Source of the DNA: Fimbriimonadaceae bacterium
GTDB taxonomy: Bacteria > Armatimonadota > Fimbriimonadia > Fimbriimonadales > Fimbriimonadaceae
Length of the DNA stretch: 64,000 nucleotides
Direction of reading: 5' to 3'
Assembly: GCA_019638795.1 (NCBI GenBank)
Contig: JAHBTB010000008.1
Coordinates: 1 to 64,000 of the forward strand
The notes beneath the pieces are model-generated. The model was not told where the DNA came from. It was given only the letters and a program-made list of their open reading frames with translations, and searched no databases. Shown here one piece after another: positions 41,056 through 50,287 of the stretch; the stretch's first letter is position 1, and every line of letters begins with the position of its first letter. The position numbers and the translations under genes were made by a program.

Positions 41056-41936
41056 AGTCACATGACGAGAAAGCCATGAACGCGAACCGAGCACGCGAGG
41101 TGTTCTCTCAAATCTATGAGGGGGTGGCCGACGACCACACCCGTAGAGTGTTTGAGCGGGCCCTGGAACAAGACCCGGCTCTCCGCGAGGAGTACGCCGA
41201 GTTTGTCCGTGCCTGTGCAGTCCTCTCCGAAATGGCCCATGAGCCCGTGGAAGTCCCCGCCGACCTGCACGAGACGATCTCGGCACGGCTGGACAAACAC
41301 ATTTGGGAGACACGCGACGCAAAGAAGAAGTTTTTCGGCCTCCCCAGTTGGTCTCTCGGCGGTCTGGCGGCTGTCGCCGTCGCCGCGACTGTCTTCGCCG
41401 CCGTGAACCGGCCCCAAGACGGCCGTAGCATCGCCCCCATGATCCCCGTGCCGGCGGCAAAGGTTTTGCCCGCCAAGGCTGGTTTCACATACGTCGGTGG
41501 CCGGGTGCACCTGACCGCGACGTCGGAGCGTCCTGTCCGTTTGACGGTCAAGCGCACCGACGACGACGTGGTGCAACAGACGTACGACGTCCGTGACGCC
41601 AAGTCGGAGGTCGACGCGCCCCTCATCAACAACGGTGCGGAGCCCGTCGGCCTGACCGTCAAAGTCAGTGACGGCCAGACCCCGCTGTACATCATGTTGC
41701 CCGGCACCCAGCGCGACACGTCCCTGACCGGCGAGGGAGACCTCACCGCCGTCGCCAAAGCCGTCGCCGCCCACTATGGCACCCCGATCGTCCTGGTCGA
41801 CCCTTACACGGTCGCCAAGACCTATCGGTGGACGTTCCAGGAAGGCGACACGGCCCAAGACGTCCAGGCGCGGTTGGTCGCCGCCGGGGTCAGCGTGGAG
41901 ATCATGCCGACGGGAATCCTGCGGATCAGCCCTTAG
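41052..41936 (+). CDS. anti-sigma factor with C-terminal STN-like domain
   Basis: A 294-residue protein. The N-terminal cytoplasmic helical part (about 10-90, FSQIYEGVADDHTRRVFERALEQDPAL) resembles anti-sigma domains, with one transmembrane helix at about 100-118. The periplasmic part has a beta-sandwich-like region (FTYVGGRVHLTATSERPVRLTVK). The C-terminal VAKAVAAHYGTPIVLVD plus DTAQDVQARLVAAGVSVEIM is STN/DUF4974-like, as in FecR and TonB-linked sensors. It should sequester the coupled ECF sigma factor and receive a periplasmic signal. Confidence 0.85.
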   Translation: MKSHDEKAMNANRAREVFSQIYEGVADDHTRRVFERALEQDPALREEYAEFVRACAVLSEMAHEPVEVPADLHETISARLDKHIWETRDAKKKFFGLPSWSLGGLAAVAVAATVFAAVNRPQDGRSIAPMIPVPAAKVLPAKAGFTYVGGRVHLTATSERPVRLTVKRTDDDVVQQTYDVRDAKSEVDAPLINNGAEPVGLTVKVSDGQTPLYIMLPGTQRDTSLTGEGDLTAVAKAVAAHYGTPIVLVDPYTVAKTYRWTFQEGDTAQDVQARLVAAGVSVEIMPTGILRISP

Positions 41937-42759
41937 GGGCCAGCTTCCGCAGGAGTTCCGCCCGGCTGGCGCCGAGCTCATTGGTCGCCGCATAGGAAGC
42001 GTCTGCCAGGCTGACGATGGTCAGTTCGTCCGTCGTCATGTCGGGCGTCACGGGCAGCTTTGACCCCGCCTTCAGCGAGACCGGCGACATTTCCGTGGAG
42101 GCGTAACGCTTCAGCGATTTGGCGGTCGCCTCGACCTCGCGCGTCGCCTCAAGGAGGTTGTCGGCGCATGTCATGACGACATCCGGACGGGCGGTGACCT
42201 TGCCCAAGGCAAGGTTCAATTCGGCCAGCGACTTGTCGTCCAGGTCGCCCAGGCCCTTTCCAATGGTCCGGATGACTTCCCGTTGGACGTCGGTGGCGGT
42301 CCCAATGCTGTTCAAGGACGAGTACTTGGCGACCTCGGCGACCTGGAGGGCCAACGAAGCGAAGTGGGCCGCTTTGGCGCCGTCACCGTCGTCCGCGCTG
42401 CGGCAGGCCACACGCAAAAGGTTCATGCAGACCAACTGCCGGGCCCGTTGGACGTCGTAGAAGGGGCCCTCAAGACCCGAGGCGGGCGTCATCCCCGTGG
42501 AGAGAGGGGGCAAGTCGGCGTCCAGCCAGGCCCCGGTGACGGCTTCGAGCTTGTCGGCGTCAGGGTGCATGGAGGCGGGGACGTCGTGAAGGGTCCGCTT
42601 GACCAAGGGCGCGTAGGCCAGCAACGCCTTGTTGGTCTTGTCGCCGAACTCGGGCGTCGTCCAGTCCATTGGCGTGAGCCGCGTCCCGACGGCGATAGCC
42701 GCCGTGAACATCACGGGGAGCGTCGCCAGCAGGGTGTAAATGAGCCTCCGTGCCCACAT
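41926..42759 (-). CDS. hypothetical membrane-anchored protein
   Basis: A 277-residue protein with an N-terminal membrane helix (LIYTLLATLPVMFTAAIAVG) and an otherwise helical extracytoplasmic domain (RQLVCMNLLRVACRSADDGDGAKAAHFASLALQVAEVAK, TPDMTTDELTIVSLADASYAATNELGASRAELLRKL). The repeated Ala/Leu helices resemble TPR-like packing, but no family is recognised. It converges on the anti-sigma gene with an 11-base overlap. A hairpin (CCACGA/TCGTGG) near 42811-42830 lies upstream. Confidence 0.75.
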   Translation of the reverse strand: MWARRLIYTLLATLPVMFTAAIAVGTRLTPMDWTTPEFGDKTNKALLAYAPLVKRTLHDVPASMHPDADKLEAVTGAWLDADLPPLSTGMTPASGLEGPFYDVQRARQLVCMNLLRVACRSADDGDGAKAAHFASLALQVAEVAKYSSLNSIGTATDVQREVIRTIGKGLGDLDDKSLAELNLALGKVTARPDVVMTCADNLLEATREVEATAKSLKRYASTEMSPVSLKAGSKLPVTPDMTTDELTIVSLADASYAATNELGASRAELLRKLAPKG

Positions 42760-42888
42760 ATGGAGATGTATCGGTAGGAACGCGGGGCTTCCTCTGCGGT
42801 TCTGGTAGAACCACGAGGGGACCCAATTTTCGTGGGCATTTTAGGGAAACTGACCTAGGCAGCCAGAAATCCTTCATAAAATGAATGC

Positions 42889-43467
42889 GTGGAACGCAAT
42901 AGTTCACAAATCTTGAAGAAGATCCCTGGGTGGGAGGAACACCTGGTGGCCCGCGCCCAAGCGGGCGAGGCCGTGGCCTTCGAGCTGTTGGTCGACATGC
43001 ACCGTCCCTCGGTGTTCGCCAACGCCCTCCGCATGCTTCGTGACGTGGAGGACGCCCACGACGCGACGCAGGACACCTTCTTAAAGGCTTGCAAGGCTTT
43101 GCATTCGTTCGAGTCGGGCCGCCCCATGCTGCCTTGGCTGCTTCGGATCTGCACCAACTGCTGCGTGGACATCATCCGGTCCCGGCGTACCCACCTCGAG
43201 AACATCGACGACCATGAGTACAGCCTGGCCGACAACCGGGCCGACGTGGGCGAAGGGGTCGAGAGTTCGATCGGTATGGACTCGCTGTTCGAGGCGATCG
43301 GCCGCCTGCCCGCCCGGTACCGCGAGATCGTCATGATGCGCCACTGCCGCCACATGGACGTCAACCAGATCGCCGCCGAACTGGGCAAGCCCGAAGGGAC
43401 GATCAAGAGCTGGTTGTTCCGGGCCAGGGCCATGCTTCGCAAAGACCTGGGCATGGCCATGGGCTAG
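42889..43467 (+). CDS. second ECF RNA polymerase sigma factor
   Basis: A 192-residue ECF sigma factor: region 2 (FELLVDMHRPSVFANALRMLRDVEDAHDATQDTFLKACKAL, LPWLLRICTNCCVDIIRSRR) and region 4 (MRHCRHMDVNQIAAELGKPEGTIKSWLFRARAMLRKDLG). GTG at 42889. No anti-sigma gene follows. A terminator lies 25 bases after the stop, so it is monocistronic. It differs from the sigma factor at 40462 and is likely an independent ECF group. Confidence 0.93.
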   Translation: MERNSSQILKKIPGWEEHLVARAQAGEAVAFELLVDMHRPSVFANALRMLRDVEDAHDATQDTFLKACKALHSFESGRPMLPWLLRICTNCCVDIIRSRRTHLENIDDHEYSLADNRADVGEGVESSIGMDSLFEAIGRLPARYREIVMMRHCRHMDVNQIAAELGKPEGTIKSWLFRARAMLRKDLGMAMG

Positions 43468-43491
43468 CAAGGCGCACCGGGGGGTCTAGGG

Positions 43492-43522
43492 GCGAGTCGC
43501 TGGGCAGCGACTCGCTTTTTTT
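43492..43522 (+). terminator. intrinsic terminator of the second ECF gene
   Basis: A perfect 10-bp stem (GCGAGTCGCT 43492-43501, AGCGACTCGC 43506-43515) with a GGGC loop and seven T residues. It is one of the best terminators in the window. Confidence 0.92.
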
Positions 43523-43554
43523 GGTTCAAACAGTTGCTGTGGCATACTTCCAGT

Positions 43555-45855
43555 GTGAAGTTCGGCCCGACGTTGGCGGTGGTGGCAGGGTTGACGCCTT
43601 GGTGTGTGACCGCGTTCGGAGGCACCCAACAGGCAAAGAAGGCCCCGACGTTCGCCGACGATGTGAGGCCGATTTTCAAGACCCATTGCTTCACCTGCCA
43701 TGGGCCCGAGAAGCAAGAGGCGGGCCTCCGCCTTGACACCAAAGAGGGCGTCGAGAAGGGGGGCTTCTCGGGACCCTTGTTCAAGCCGGGCGACCCCAAG
43801 GCGAGCCTCCTTTACCGCCGCGTCACGAGCGACGAGGACGGCACCCGGATGCCCATGGGCTTTGCGCCCCTGAGCAATGAGAAGACGGACACCATCGCGG
43901 CATGGATCGCCGCCGGGGCCAAGGTGACCGGCGCGACGCCGTCAGCTCCGCATTGGTCTTACGTCAAACCCGTCAAGCCGACCCCTCCGGTGGTGCCCGA
44001 CCACGAATGGGGACGGCAACCCCTTGACGCCTTTGCCGAGGAGACGATGGCCAAGCACGGCGTGCGGCACGCCGGCGAGGCTGACCGGGCGACCCTGGTG
44101 CGCCGGGTCACGTTTGACCTGACCGGGCTGCCGCCGACCTATGAGGAGGCGCAGGCCTTCATCGACGACCGGAGCCCCGACGCCTATGAGAAGGTCGTCG
44201 ACCGGCTCCTGGCCTCACCGGCCTACGGGGAGAGGATGGCGTCGCTGTGGCTCGACCTGGCCCGGTACGCCGACAGCAACGGTTACGAAAAGGACGCCAA
44301 CCGGACGATGTGGCCCTTCCGCGACTGGGTCATCAAGGCGTTCAACGCGGACATGCCGTTCACCGAGTTCACCATCGAGCAGGTCGCCGGCGACCTCCTG
44401 CCCAACGCGACCAAGGACCAGATCGTCGCGACCGGGTTCCACCGGAACACGATGCTCAACGAAGAAGGTGGGGTGGACCAGGGCGAGCAGCGTTGGTTGA
44501 CCCTTGTCGACCGGGTCGCGACCACCGGGACGGTGTGGCTGGCGACCACGATCGGATGCGCCCAGTGCCATGACCACAAGTACGACCCGGTTACTAACGA
44601 CGACTTCTACCGGATGCTCGCCTTTTGGGAAAGCACCAGCGAACCGACCCTCGACCTGGCCCCTAAGCCGGTGCAAGAACTCCGGGCCAAGCTGGCCGCG
44701 GCGCAAACGAAGGTCGACGGGACGAAGGACAAGACCCCTGAGCGGGAAGCCGCGGTCAAAGAACGCGACACCCTTGCCGCTCTCTCGGCCAAATACCCCG
44801 ACTACGGCACCGCCCTGGTGATGAAGGAGCAACTGTGGAAGAGGCCCCAGACCAACGTGCGGGTCAAGGGCACCTATCTGGCCCTCGGCAAGTTGGTCAC
44901 CGCCGAGACCCCCGCCTTCCTGCCGCCTCGGCCCAACCCGAGCCCCGACAACCGGATGGGCCTGGCCAAGTGGCTGGTGAGCCGTGACAACCCGCTCACC
45001 GCCCGGGTCACCGTCAACCGGATTTGGGAACAGGCCTTTGGCATCGGCTTGGTCAAGACGAGCGACGACTTCGGCACCCAAGGCGAGAAGCCTGAGAACC
45101 AGAAGTTGTTGGACTGGCTGGCCGTGGAGTTCATGGACCAGGGTTGGAGCTTCAAGAAGCTCTGGAAGACGATCGTCATGAGCAACACGTACCGCCAGTC
45201 GTCCCTCTGTTCCGCCGATCTCCGCGACAAGGACCCCGAGAACCGGTGGCTGGCCCGCGGCCCGCGGTTCCGGTTGAGCGCCGAGGCGATCCGCGACAAC
45301 GCCTTGGCGGTCAGCGGGCTGCTCAGCCGGAAGGTCGGCGGGCCCAGCGTCATGCCCGACCAACCGGCCGGTGTGTGGCGGACACCTTACAACGGTGAGA
45401 CGTGGACGACGAGCAAGGGAGCCGACCGGTACCGGCGCAGTGTCTACACCTGGTGGAAGCGGTCGAGCACCTACCCGGCGTTCGTCACCTTTGACGCGAC
45501 GAGCCGGGAGACCTGCACCGCCAAGCGGATCCGCACCAACACGCCGCTCCAGGCCCTGGTCCTCCTGAACGACGACCAGATGCTCGCCGCCGCCCGACAT
45601 TTGGGCCGGCTGATGGAGGAGAAGGGTGTCGAACGCGGATTCGCCCAGGTGCTGGTCCGACAGCCGACGGCGGCAGAGACCAAGACCCTGGTCCAGATAT
45701 ATGAGGAGGCCCTCGTCCGCTACATGGCGAGGCCGGGAGACGCCGCCAAGTTGCTCGGCGAAGCCCAACCGACCGCTCACAGCCCGGTCGAGGCCGCGTG
45801 GGCCGTCACCGCCCAGGTGCTGCTGAACCTGGATGAAACGATCACCAAGGAATGA
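43555..45855 (+). CDS. PSCyt1/PSCyt2/PSD1 planctomycete-type cytochrome protein
   Basis: A 766-residue exported protein. The signal peptide is [19 protein letters not shown] cytochrome-like CxxCH (CFTCHGP) lies near residue 46, and PSCyt2/DUF1549 (about 145-360) contains a second CAQCHDH. PSD1/DUF1553 (about 470-735) follows, with [42 protein letters not shown]. Such proteins are abundant in Planctomycetes and allied phyla, paired with DUF1501 proteins. The role is unknown, possibly electron transfer or polymer turnover. GTG 43555 fits the signal peptide. It overlaps the next gene by four bases. Confidence 0.9.
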   Translation: MKFGPTLAVVAGLTPWCVTAFGGTQQAKKAPTFADDVRPIFKTHCFTCHGPEKQEAGLRLDTKEGVEKGGFSGPLFKPGDPKASLLYRRVTSDEDGTRMPMGFAPLSNEKTDTIAAWIAAGAKVTGATPSAPHWSYVKPVKPTPPVVPDHEWGRQPLDAFAEETMAKHGVRHAGEADRATLVRRVTFDLTGLPPTYEEAQAFIDDRSPDAYEKVVDRLLASPAYGERMASLWLDLARYADSNGYEKDANRTMWPFRDWVIKAFNADMPFTEFTIEQVAGDLLPNATKDQIVATGFHRNTMLNEEGGVDQGEQRWLTLVDRVATTGTVWLATTIGCAQCHDHKYDPVTNDDFYRMLAFWESTSEPTLDLAPKPVQELRAKLAAAQTKVDGTKDKTPEREAAVKERDTLAALSAKYPDYGTALVMKEQLWKRPQTNVRVKGTYLALGKLVTAETPAFLPPRPNPSPDNRMGLAKWLVSRDNPLTARVTVNRIWEQAFGIGLVKTSDDFGTQGEKPENQKLLDWLAVEFMDQGWSFKKLWKTIVMSNTYRQSSLCSADLRDKDPENRWLARGPRFRLSAEAIRDNALAVSGLLSRKVGGPSVMPDQPAGVWRTPYNGETWTTSKGADRYRRSVYTWWKRSSTYPAFVTFDATSRETCTAKRIRTNTPLQALVLLNDDQMLAAARHLGRLMEEKGVERGFAQVLVRQPTAAETKTLVQIYEEALVRYMARPGDAAKLLGEAQPTAHSPVEAAWAVTAQVLLNLDETITKE

Positions 45856-47300
45856 ACGCCATGAACGAAGAACGCCTGAAGGACATCACCCGCCGCCACC
45901 TGCTGAAGATGGCGGGCTACGGGGTGGGGAACCTGGCTTTGGCCTCCATGCTGGCAGAGACGGGGATGGCGGCCGGAGGCCCTGACGGCCAGCTTCGGCC
46001 GGTCGGCCCCGACTTTGCCCCGAAGGCCAAGCGCATCGTGTTCCTGTTCATGGCCGGGGCTCCGTCACAGCTTGACCTCTACGACCCTAAGCCGATGCTG
46101 AACAAGCACGACGGCGAGCCGTGCCCCGAGGAACTGATCAAGGGCGAGCGGTTCGCGTTTATCAAGGGGCGCCCGAAGCTGCTGGGTTCGCCCCACACCT
46201 TTGAGAAGGTCGGCCAGAGCGGCATCGAACTAGGCGACAACCTTGTCCACATCAAGAAGATCGCCGACGAAATGTGCCTCGTGCGGTCGATGCACACCGA
46301 CCAGTTCAACCATGCCCCGGCGCAAATCTTTGCCAACACCGGCTTCCAGATTCCGGGCCGGCCCTCGATGGGCTCGTGGTTGACTTACGGCCTCGGCACC
46401 GAGAGCAAGGACCTGCCCGGGTTTGTCGTGCTCATCAGTGGACAGAACAACCCTGACGGCGGCAAGTCGTGCTGGGGCAGCGGTTTCTTGCCCACCCAGT
46501 ACCAGGGCGTGGAGTTCCGGTCGAAGGGCGACCCGGTGCTTTTCGTCACCGACCCGCCCGGCCTGGCCCGTGAGCTGCGCCGCAAGCAACTTGACGCCAT
46601 CGGTACCCTGAACCGTGCCCACAACAAGGTGGTGAACGACCCTGAGATCGACACGCGCATCGCGAGCTACGAGTTGGCGTACCGGATGCAATCAAGCGTC
46701 CCTGAACTGATGGACGTCAGCAAGGAGTCGCCGGAGACCCACGCCCTCTACGGCACGACCCCCGGCCAACCGAGCTTCGCCAACAACTGCCTGCTGGCAC
46801 GCCGCCTGCTGGAGCGGGGCGTGCGGTTTGTCCAGCTGTACCACTGGGGCTGGGACCAGCATGGCGACTCGGAAAGCAACGACCTTACCCATGGACTGGG
46901 GCGCCAGACCTTGGCGACCGACCAGGCGAGCGCCGCCCTGGTCATGGACCTGAAGCGGCTTGGCATGCTGGAGGACACGTTGGTCGTGTGGGGCGGCGAG
47001 TTCGGTCGGACGCCGATGAACGAGGGACGCAACGGGGTCCCGTTCAAGGGCCGCGACCACCACCCCCGGGCATACTCGGTGTGGCTTGCCGGCGGTGGCG
47101 TCAAGCCCGGCACCATCGTGGGACAAACGGACGACTTTGGTTACAACATCGTCGAAGACCCCGTGCATGTCAACGACCTGAACGCCACGATCTTGCACCT
47201 GATGGGCATCGACCACACGCGGCTGACGTACAAGTCGCAGGGCCGCGACTTCCGGCTGACCGACGTCAGCGGTGAGATCATCGACAAAATGCTGAAATGA
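45852..47300 (+). CDS. DUF1501 family protein (Tat-type leader)
   Basis: A 482-residue protein with a twin-arginine-type leader [20 protein letters not shown]. The sulfatase/alkaline-phosphatase-like DUF1501 fold has [63 protein letters not shown] and [17 protein letters not shown]. The pairing with the PSCyt/PSD1 gene, translationally coupled by ATGA, is the standard arrangement. The substrate is unknown. Confidence 0.92.
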   Translation: MNAMNEERLKDITRRHLLKMAGYGVGNLALASMLAETGMAAGGPDGQLRPVGPDFAPKAKRIVFLFMAGAPSQLDLYDPKPMLNKHDGEPCPEELIKGERFAFIKGRPKLLGSPHTFEKVGQSGIELGDNLVHIKKIADEMCLVRSMHTDQFNHAPAQIFANTGFQIPGRPSMGSWLTYGLGTESKDLPGFVVLISGQNNPDGGKSCWGSGFLPTQYQGVEFRSKGDPVLFVTDPPGLARELRRKQLDAIGTLNRAHNKVVNDPEIDTRIASYELAYRMQSSVPELMDVSKESPETHALYGTTPGQPSFANNCLLARRLLERGVRFVQLYHWGWDQHGDSESNDLTHGLGRQTLATDQASAALVMDLKRLGMLEDTLVVWGGEFGRTPMNEGRNGVPFKGRDHHPRAYSVWLAGGGVKPGTIVGQTDDFGYNIVEDPVHVNDLNATILHLMGIDHTRLTYKSQGRDFRLTDVSGEIIDKMLK

Positions 47301-47383
47301 CCGTCATTGGTGACGGCGAGCTTATGCCCACCATGCCGACCCAACTTGAGTAGTTGTGACCATGTTCTTTTGGGACAACAGCG

Positions 47384-48001
47384 TCAGCCACTGGTCGTGC
47401 TTAGCCTCTCTAGAAGATCAGCCAAAGGCAGCTTCTTGGCGGTACCCGAGAAAGTGTCTAATTTTACGAGTGTATCAAATCCCAACTCCTTCAGCCTCTT
47501 CGCGTCAGCACTTATCCCTTCTATTTGGGCCCTCACCCCGACTTTGCCTGAGTAAGGCTCGTCATGCTTGGACATATAGTCCACTAACCACGCGCCAATG
47601 AGTTGCTCGCTCAACGTAAGTTTTGCCTTACCTGAGAGACTGTAGCAGGTGACCATGAACATGTAACTATGCCCGCTCCTGGTGTGAAGGTCATACCCAC
47701 AGACACCCTGGTCTGTATTCAGTCGACACCATGTAGGCTGACTGCTGACTCCGGCCGCAACTAGTCTGGGACGTATCAGGGATTCCACTATCTCCTTGAC
47801 ACCCTTGGCCGATAGATTTGGGTTTGCCTGAAGCTCATCTGGCCATGTCATGTCGTAAAGGGCCGCGGCGTTTCCATTCAAGCACAGATCGTACGCATTT
47901 GCTGCACTGACGTCAAGTGGTTCGACTCTCTTGAAGAACATAACAGAGGCCACGAAAGCTACGACGCAGAGCAGAGTTCCCCATAGAAGTCTCTTGTCCA
48001 T
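47384..48001 (-). CDS. hypothetical membrane-anchored protein of the A/T-rich island
   Basis: A 205-residue protein from ATG 48001 (MDKRLLWG). One N-terminal membrane helix (about 7-24) is followed by an extracytoplasmic domain with four Cys (YDLCLNG, TWCRLN, VCGYDL, TCYSLSG). A C-terminal charged tail follows. An upstream in-frame start at 48052 would add 17 residues. It is last in the minus-strand cluster with the Cys-rich peptide, pseudopilin and CxxC protein. Its A/T-richer codon use is shared with that cluster and unlike both flanks. No family is recognised. Confidence 0.7.
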   Translation of the reverse strand: MDKRLLWGTLLCVVAFVASVMFFKRVEPLDVSAANAYDLCLNGNAAALYDMTWPDELQANPNLSAKGVKEIVESLIRPRLVAAGVSSQPTWCRLNTDQGVCGYDLHTRSGHSYMFMVTCYSLSGKAKLTLSEQLIGAWLVDYMSKHDEPYSGKVGVRAQIEGISADAKRLKELGFDTLVKLDTFSGTAKKLPLADLLERLSTTSG

Positions 48002-48122
48002 TGGGCTTCTACACACATTCGATGTAGTCGATTGATTTGTTGGGATCATCACTTTGAGCTAGGGAGGATCATCTGGGACACACTTGCTCGAAGACCCGCA
48101 AGACGCGGCCTGTTGGGTTGTC

Positions 48123-48413
48123 TTAATTTGCTTTAACTCGTCTGACACAGGCATGATGGTCGAGCCCGCACTCATAGGTGTTGTCTTGATACTCGCACTG
48201 GCAACAGCCCGATCCATTTTGATAGCAGGACCACTTTGTAATGCCAATTCCAGTAAGACCACAGTCTATGCCGCAATTGCCGTCGGATTGACAACCTCCG
48301 ATCGACGTGAAACCGCCACCGGGGCCACCTCCGAAATTGCAAACTTCACTGTGAATGGTACAGGTAACCCCTATAACACTAAAGACCATAAGTAGCTTGA
48401 ATTTCGTATACAT
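48123..48413 (-). CDS. secreted cysteine-rich small protein (10 Cys after signal)
   Basis: A 96-residue precursor: signal peptide MYTKFKLLMVFSVIGVTCTIHS, then a mature part with Cys at 25, 41, 47, 51, 63, 70, 71, 73, 82 and 89 and a Gly-rich start (NFGGGPGGGFTSIGG). The ribosome binding site GAGGGA sits well before ATG 48413. An overlapping frame continues to 48059 with two more Cys (AASCGSSSKCVPDD). A one-base slip near 48146 would join it to the Cys-rich part, so the true protein may be longer. It is probably disulfide-bonded and extracytoplasmic. Confidence 0.7.
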   Translation of the reverse strand: MYTKFKLLMVFSVIGVTCTIHSEVCNFGGGPGGGFTSIGGCQSDGNCGIDCGLTGIGITKWSCYQNGSGCCQCEYQDNTYECGLDHHACVRRVKAN

Positions 48414-48446
48414 ATATCCCTCATCCAGTGAGCTGCATTAGTACAC

Positions 48447-48995
48447 TTACTCCCAAAATTCATACCCGGCGACGCTTGACCTGCCCGTCCGCTCAGTGGC
48501 ATGTCCGTCATAATATACGCCAATGCCTCGCTTTAGCCGAAAAAACACACTCGTGGAGTCTGCGAGCATGTCATGCGTGATGTCTATGAGAAGAATCGGA
48601 TTCCCGGAGGTACCCGATATATGATCTTGCCATCTGGCAAATGATGACACGTCGTCTCCCGCATTAGGCGGCGCATAGACGTAGACATCTGAGTTAGGAT
48701 CATCGTCGTACACTGGTCGACCGCCAGTATGGAAGAGTGCATTGGGAAGTTTGTAGACTCGCTTTATATCGACCAGATTGGATGCGACTCCGACGATGAG
48801 TCGAGGGTCATGTCCATAGTCGTCCGAGTAAAGGATCGAAGCTTGATGGAGTTGCCGCATTTGCGCCACTGACTTCGTGATCGTCGACTTCTCATGAACT
48901 TTGCTCATCAGCGGTTGGAGTAGAGCAACAAGGAGGCTCACAATCGCAATCACACAAAGAACTTCTACTAACGTGATTCCTCGCTTACGGTCCAT
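48447..48995 (-). CDS. pseudopilin (type II secretion/type IV pilin-like)
   Basis: A 182-residue protein with the prepilin motif RG|ITLVEV and a hydrophobic alpha-1 helix (VLCVIAIVSLLVALL), then a globular domain (SVAQMRQLHQASILYSDDYGHDPRL, FFRLKRGIGVYYDGHATE). The prepilin peptidase would cleave after Gly and methylate Ile. The HQASILYSDDYG segment resembles the pilin-like proteins of planctomycete/armatimonad DUF1559-type families. ATG 48995 is used. The gene overlaps the upstream CxxC gene by 11 bases. Confidence 0.88.
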   Translation of the reverse strand: MDRKRGITLVEVLCVIAIVSLLVALLQPLMSKVHEKSTITKSVAQMRQLHQASILYSDDYGHDPRLIVGVASNLVDIKRVYKLPNALFHTGGRPVYDDDPNSDVYVYAPPNAGDDVSSFARWQDHISGTSGNPILLIDITHDMLADSTSVFFRLKRGIGVYYDGHATERTGRSSVAGYEFWE

Positions 48996-49431
48996 GTGGC
49001 TTCTCGGCGTCGTCTCTTGAGTAGTCCTTAAGCAACCCATCAACGAAGATGTACCAGCGCCCTGTCCATTGGGGTGCCAGAGGCTCAAGTGCCTTGGGAG
49101 TCTTGCTCAATACCGGTACGTCTGGCGGGCAGTGGGTTGCACTCCATGTTTCGGGAATGTCTGCGTGAGTGAATACGACAAGTCTTTCATTGTATGGACC
49201 ATTCACTAGGTTATTGGGAACAGTGCTATGCAGCTCACAAATGGCGCAACTACCACCATAAACAACCAATACGGTGCCGCTCCACGAGATTATCCGCCCA
49301 TTCCTATCCGAATTCTCCGTAAAGACGCTCATGGCGTTCGTTACCGTTGGTCTGGTCGTTTGGATTTGGTCACGCCGCTGCTGTTGCCTTGGAGGCATCC
49401 ATACGATTCCGAAGAGGGCTGTGATAACCAT
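48985..49431 (-). CDS. thioredoxin-like membrane-anchored protein with CxxC
   Basis: A 148-residue protein with a short N-terminal hydrophobic segment (MVITALFGIVW), then a thioredoxin-fold signature: GTVLVVYGGSCAICELHS with C62-x2-C65, and a late strand GRWYIFVDGLLKDYSR. It may anchor outside the membrane and catalyse disulfide exchange. ATG 49431 is preceded by GAGG at 7 bases. It is the first gene of the cluster with the pseudopilin and the Cys-rich protein, which suits an oxidative-folding role, an inference. The family assignment is by motif only. Confidence 0.65.
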   Translation of the reverse strand: MVITALFGIVWMPPRQQQRRDQIQTTRPTVTNAMSVFTENSDRNGRIISWSGTVLVVYGGSCAICELHSTVPNNLVNGPYNERLVVFTHADIPETWSATHCPPDVPVLSKTPKALEPLAPQWTGRWYIFVDGLLKDYSRDDAEKPHGP

Positions 49432-49587
49432 CAACACACCTCAAATGATGAAGTCTTGATGTCTCACATGTGACAAATACATCTGGACGAGGCCACATGG
49501 TGCCCACGAGAACCTGTCGAGTCGGAATCGTCCAGCAATGTGACGGAATTGTTTTCGTCCCGCTTCCTGCCGGACACCCGTGCAACT

Positions 49588-50190
49588 CTAGAGGATCACT
49601 TTGCTTTTGACGGTGCCGTCCTGTTCGATGTCGTAGACCAGGGGCACACCGGTGGCGAGTTCCAGACCGACCACTTCGTCGGGGGTCAGGTCTTCCAACC
49701 TCATGGCGATGGAGCGGTTGGAGTTACCGTGGGCGACGACGAGGACGTTCTTTCCCTGGCGCAGGTCGCCCATGATGCAACGCTCGAAGAAGGGGACGGT
49801 GCGGGCGGCGGTGTCCTTCAGGCTCTCACCGCCGGGCGGGGCGATGTCGTAGCTCCGACGCCAAATGTGGACCTGCTCGTCACCATACTTGGCCCGGGTC
49901 TCGTCCTTGTTGAGGCCGGCGAGGTCGCCGTAGTCCCGTTCGTTCAGGGCCTGGTCGCGGATCGTCGGGACGGCCAAGGGGATCGTTTCCAGGATGAGGC
50001 GGAGGGTGTTCTGGGCCCGGGTCAGGGCACTGGTGTAAGCGACGTCGATGTCCTGGCCGGTGAGCTTGGCCCCGGCAGCCCTGGCCTCCTGTTCACCCTG
50101 GGCGGTCAGGGGGACGTCCACCCATCCGGTGAAGCGGTTCTCAAGGTTCCAAAGTGACTGTCCGTGCCGGACGAGGATGAGCTTGGCCAT
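49588..50190 (-). CDS. gpmA: 2,3-bisphosphoglycerate-dependent phosphoglycerate mutase
   Basis: A 200-residue glycolytic enzyme: [24 protein letters not shown] with the phosphohistidine His9, then [26 protein letters not shown] and [12 protein letters not shown]. It interconverts 3- and 2-phosphoglycerate. Slightly shorter than the E. coli enzyme but all active-site motifs are present. It lies downstream of rpsT on the same strand, past a terminator-like hairpin. Confidence 0.95.
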   Translation of the reverse strand: MAKLILVRHGQSLWNLENRFTGWVDVPLTAQGEQEARAAGAKLTGQDIDVAYTSALTRAQNTLRLILETIPLAVPTIRDQALNERDYGDLAGLNKDETRAKYGDEQVHIWRRSYDIAPPGGESLKDTAARTVPFFERCIMGDLRQGKNVLVVAHGNSNRSIAMRLEDLTPDEVVGLELATGVPLVYDIEQDGTVKSKVIL

Positions 50191-50229
50191 GCCTGGCTAG
50201 GTTACCTTTCGGCTTGAGAACGATATGAA

Positions 50230-50261
50230 ACCGGCCCGGGCTCCAGGGAGCACGGGCCGGT
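50230..50261 (-). terminator. intrinsic terminator of rpsT
   Basis: A 9-bp stem (ACCGGCCCG 50230-50238, CGGGCCGGT 50253-50261) is followed on the minus strand by TTTCAT. It separates rpsT from gpmA. The T-run is short. Confidence 0.6.
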
Positions 50262-50287
50262 CTGTAGACAGGACGAATCTGCGGCGC

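Noticed and set aside
42805-42835. hairpin CCACGA/TCGTGG between a hypothetical gene and an ECF gene
   Set aside because: The short stem and long loop, followed only by GCATTTTA, are too weak to call a terminator in either direction.
44215-45780. 521-codon minus-strand frame
   Set aside because: Antisense to the PSCyt/PSD1 gene. It is a shadow of the high-GC coding strand.
48084-48395. plus-strand frame of 103 codons across the Cys-rich gene
   Set aside because: It has no ribosome binding site, and the opposite strand encodes a signal peptide plus a Cys-rich mature part with a good Shine-Dalgarno sequence.
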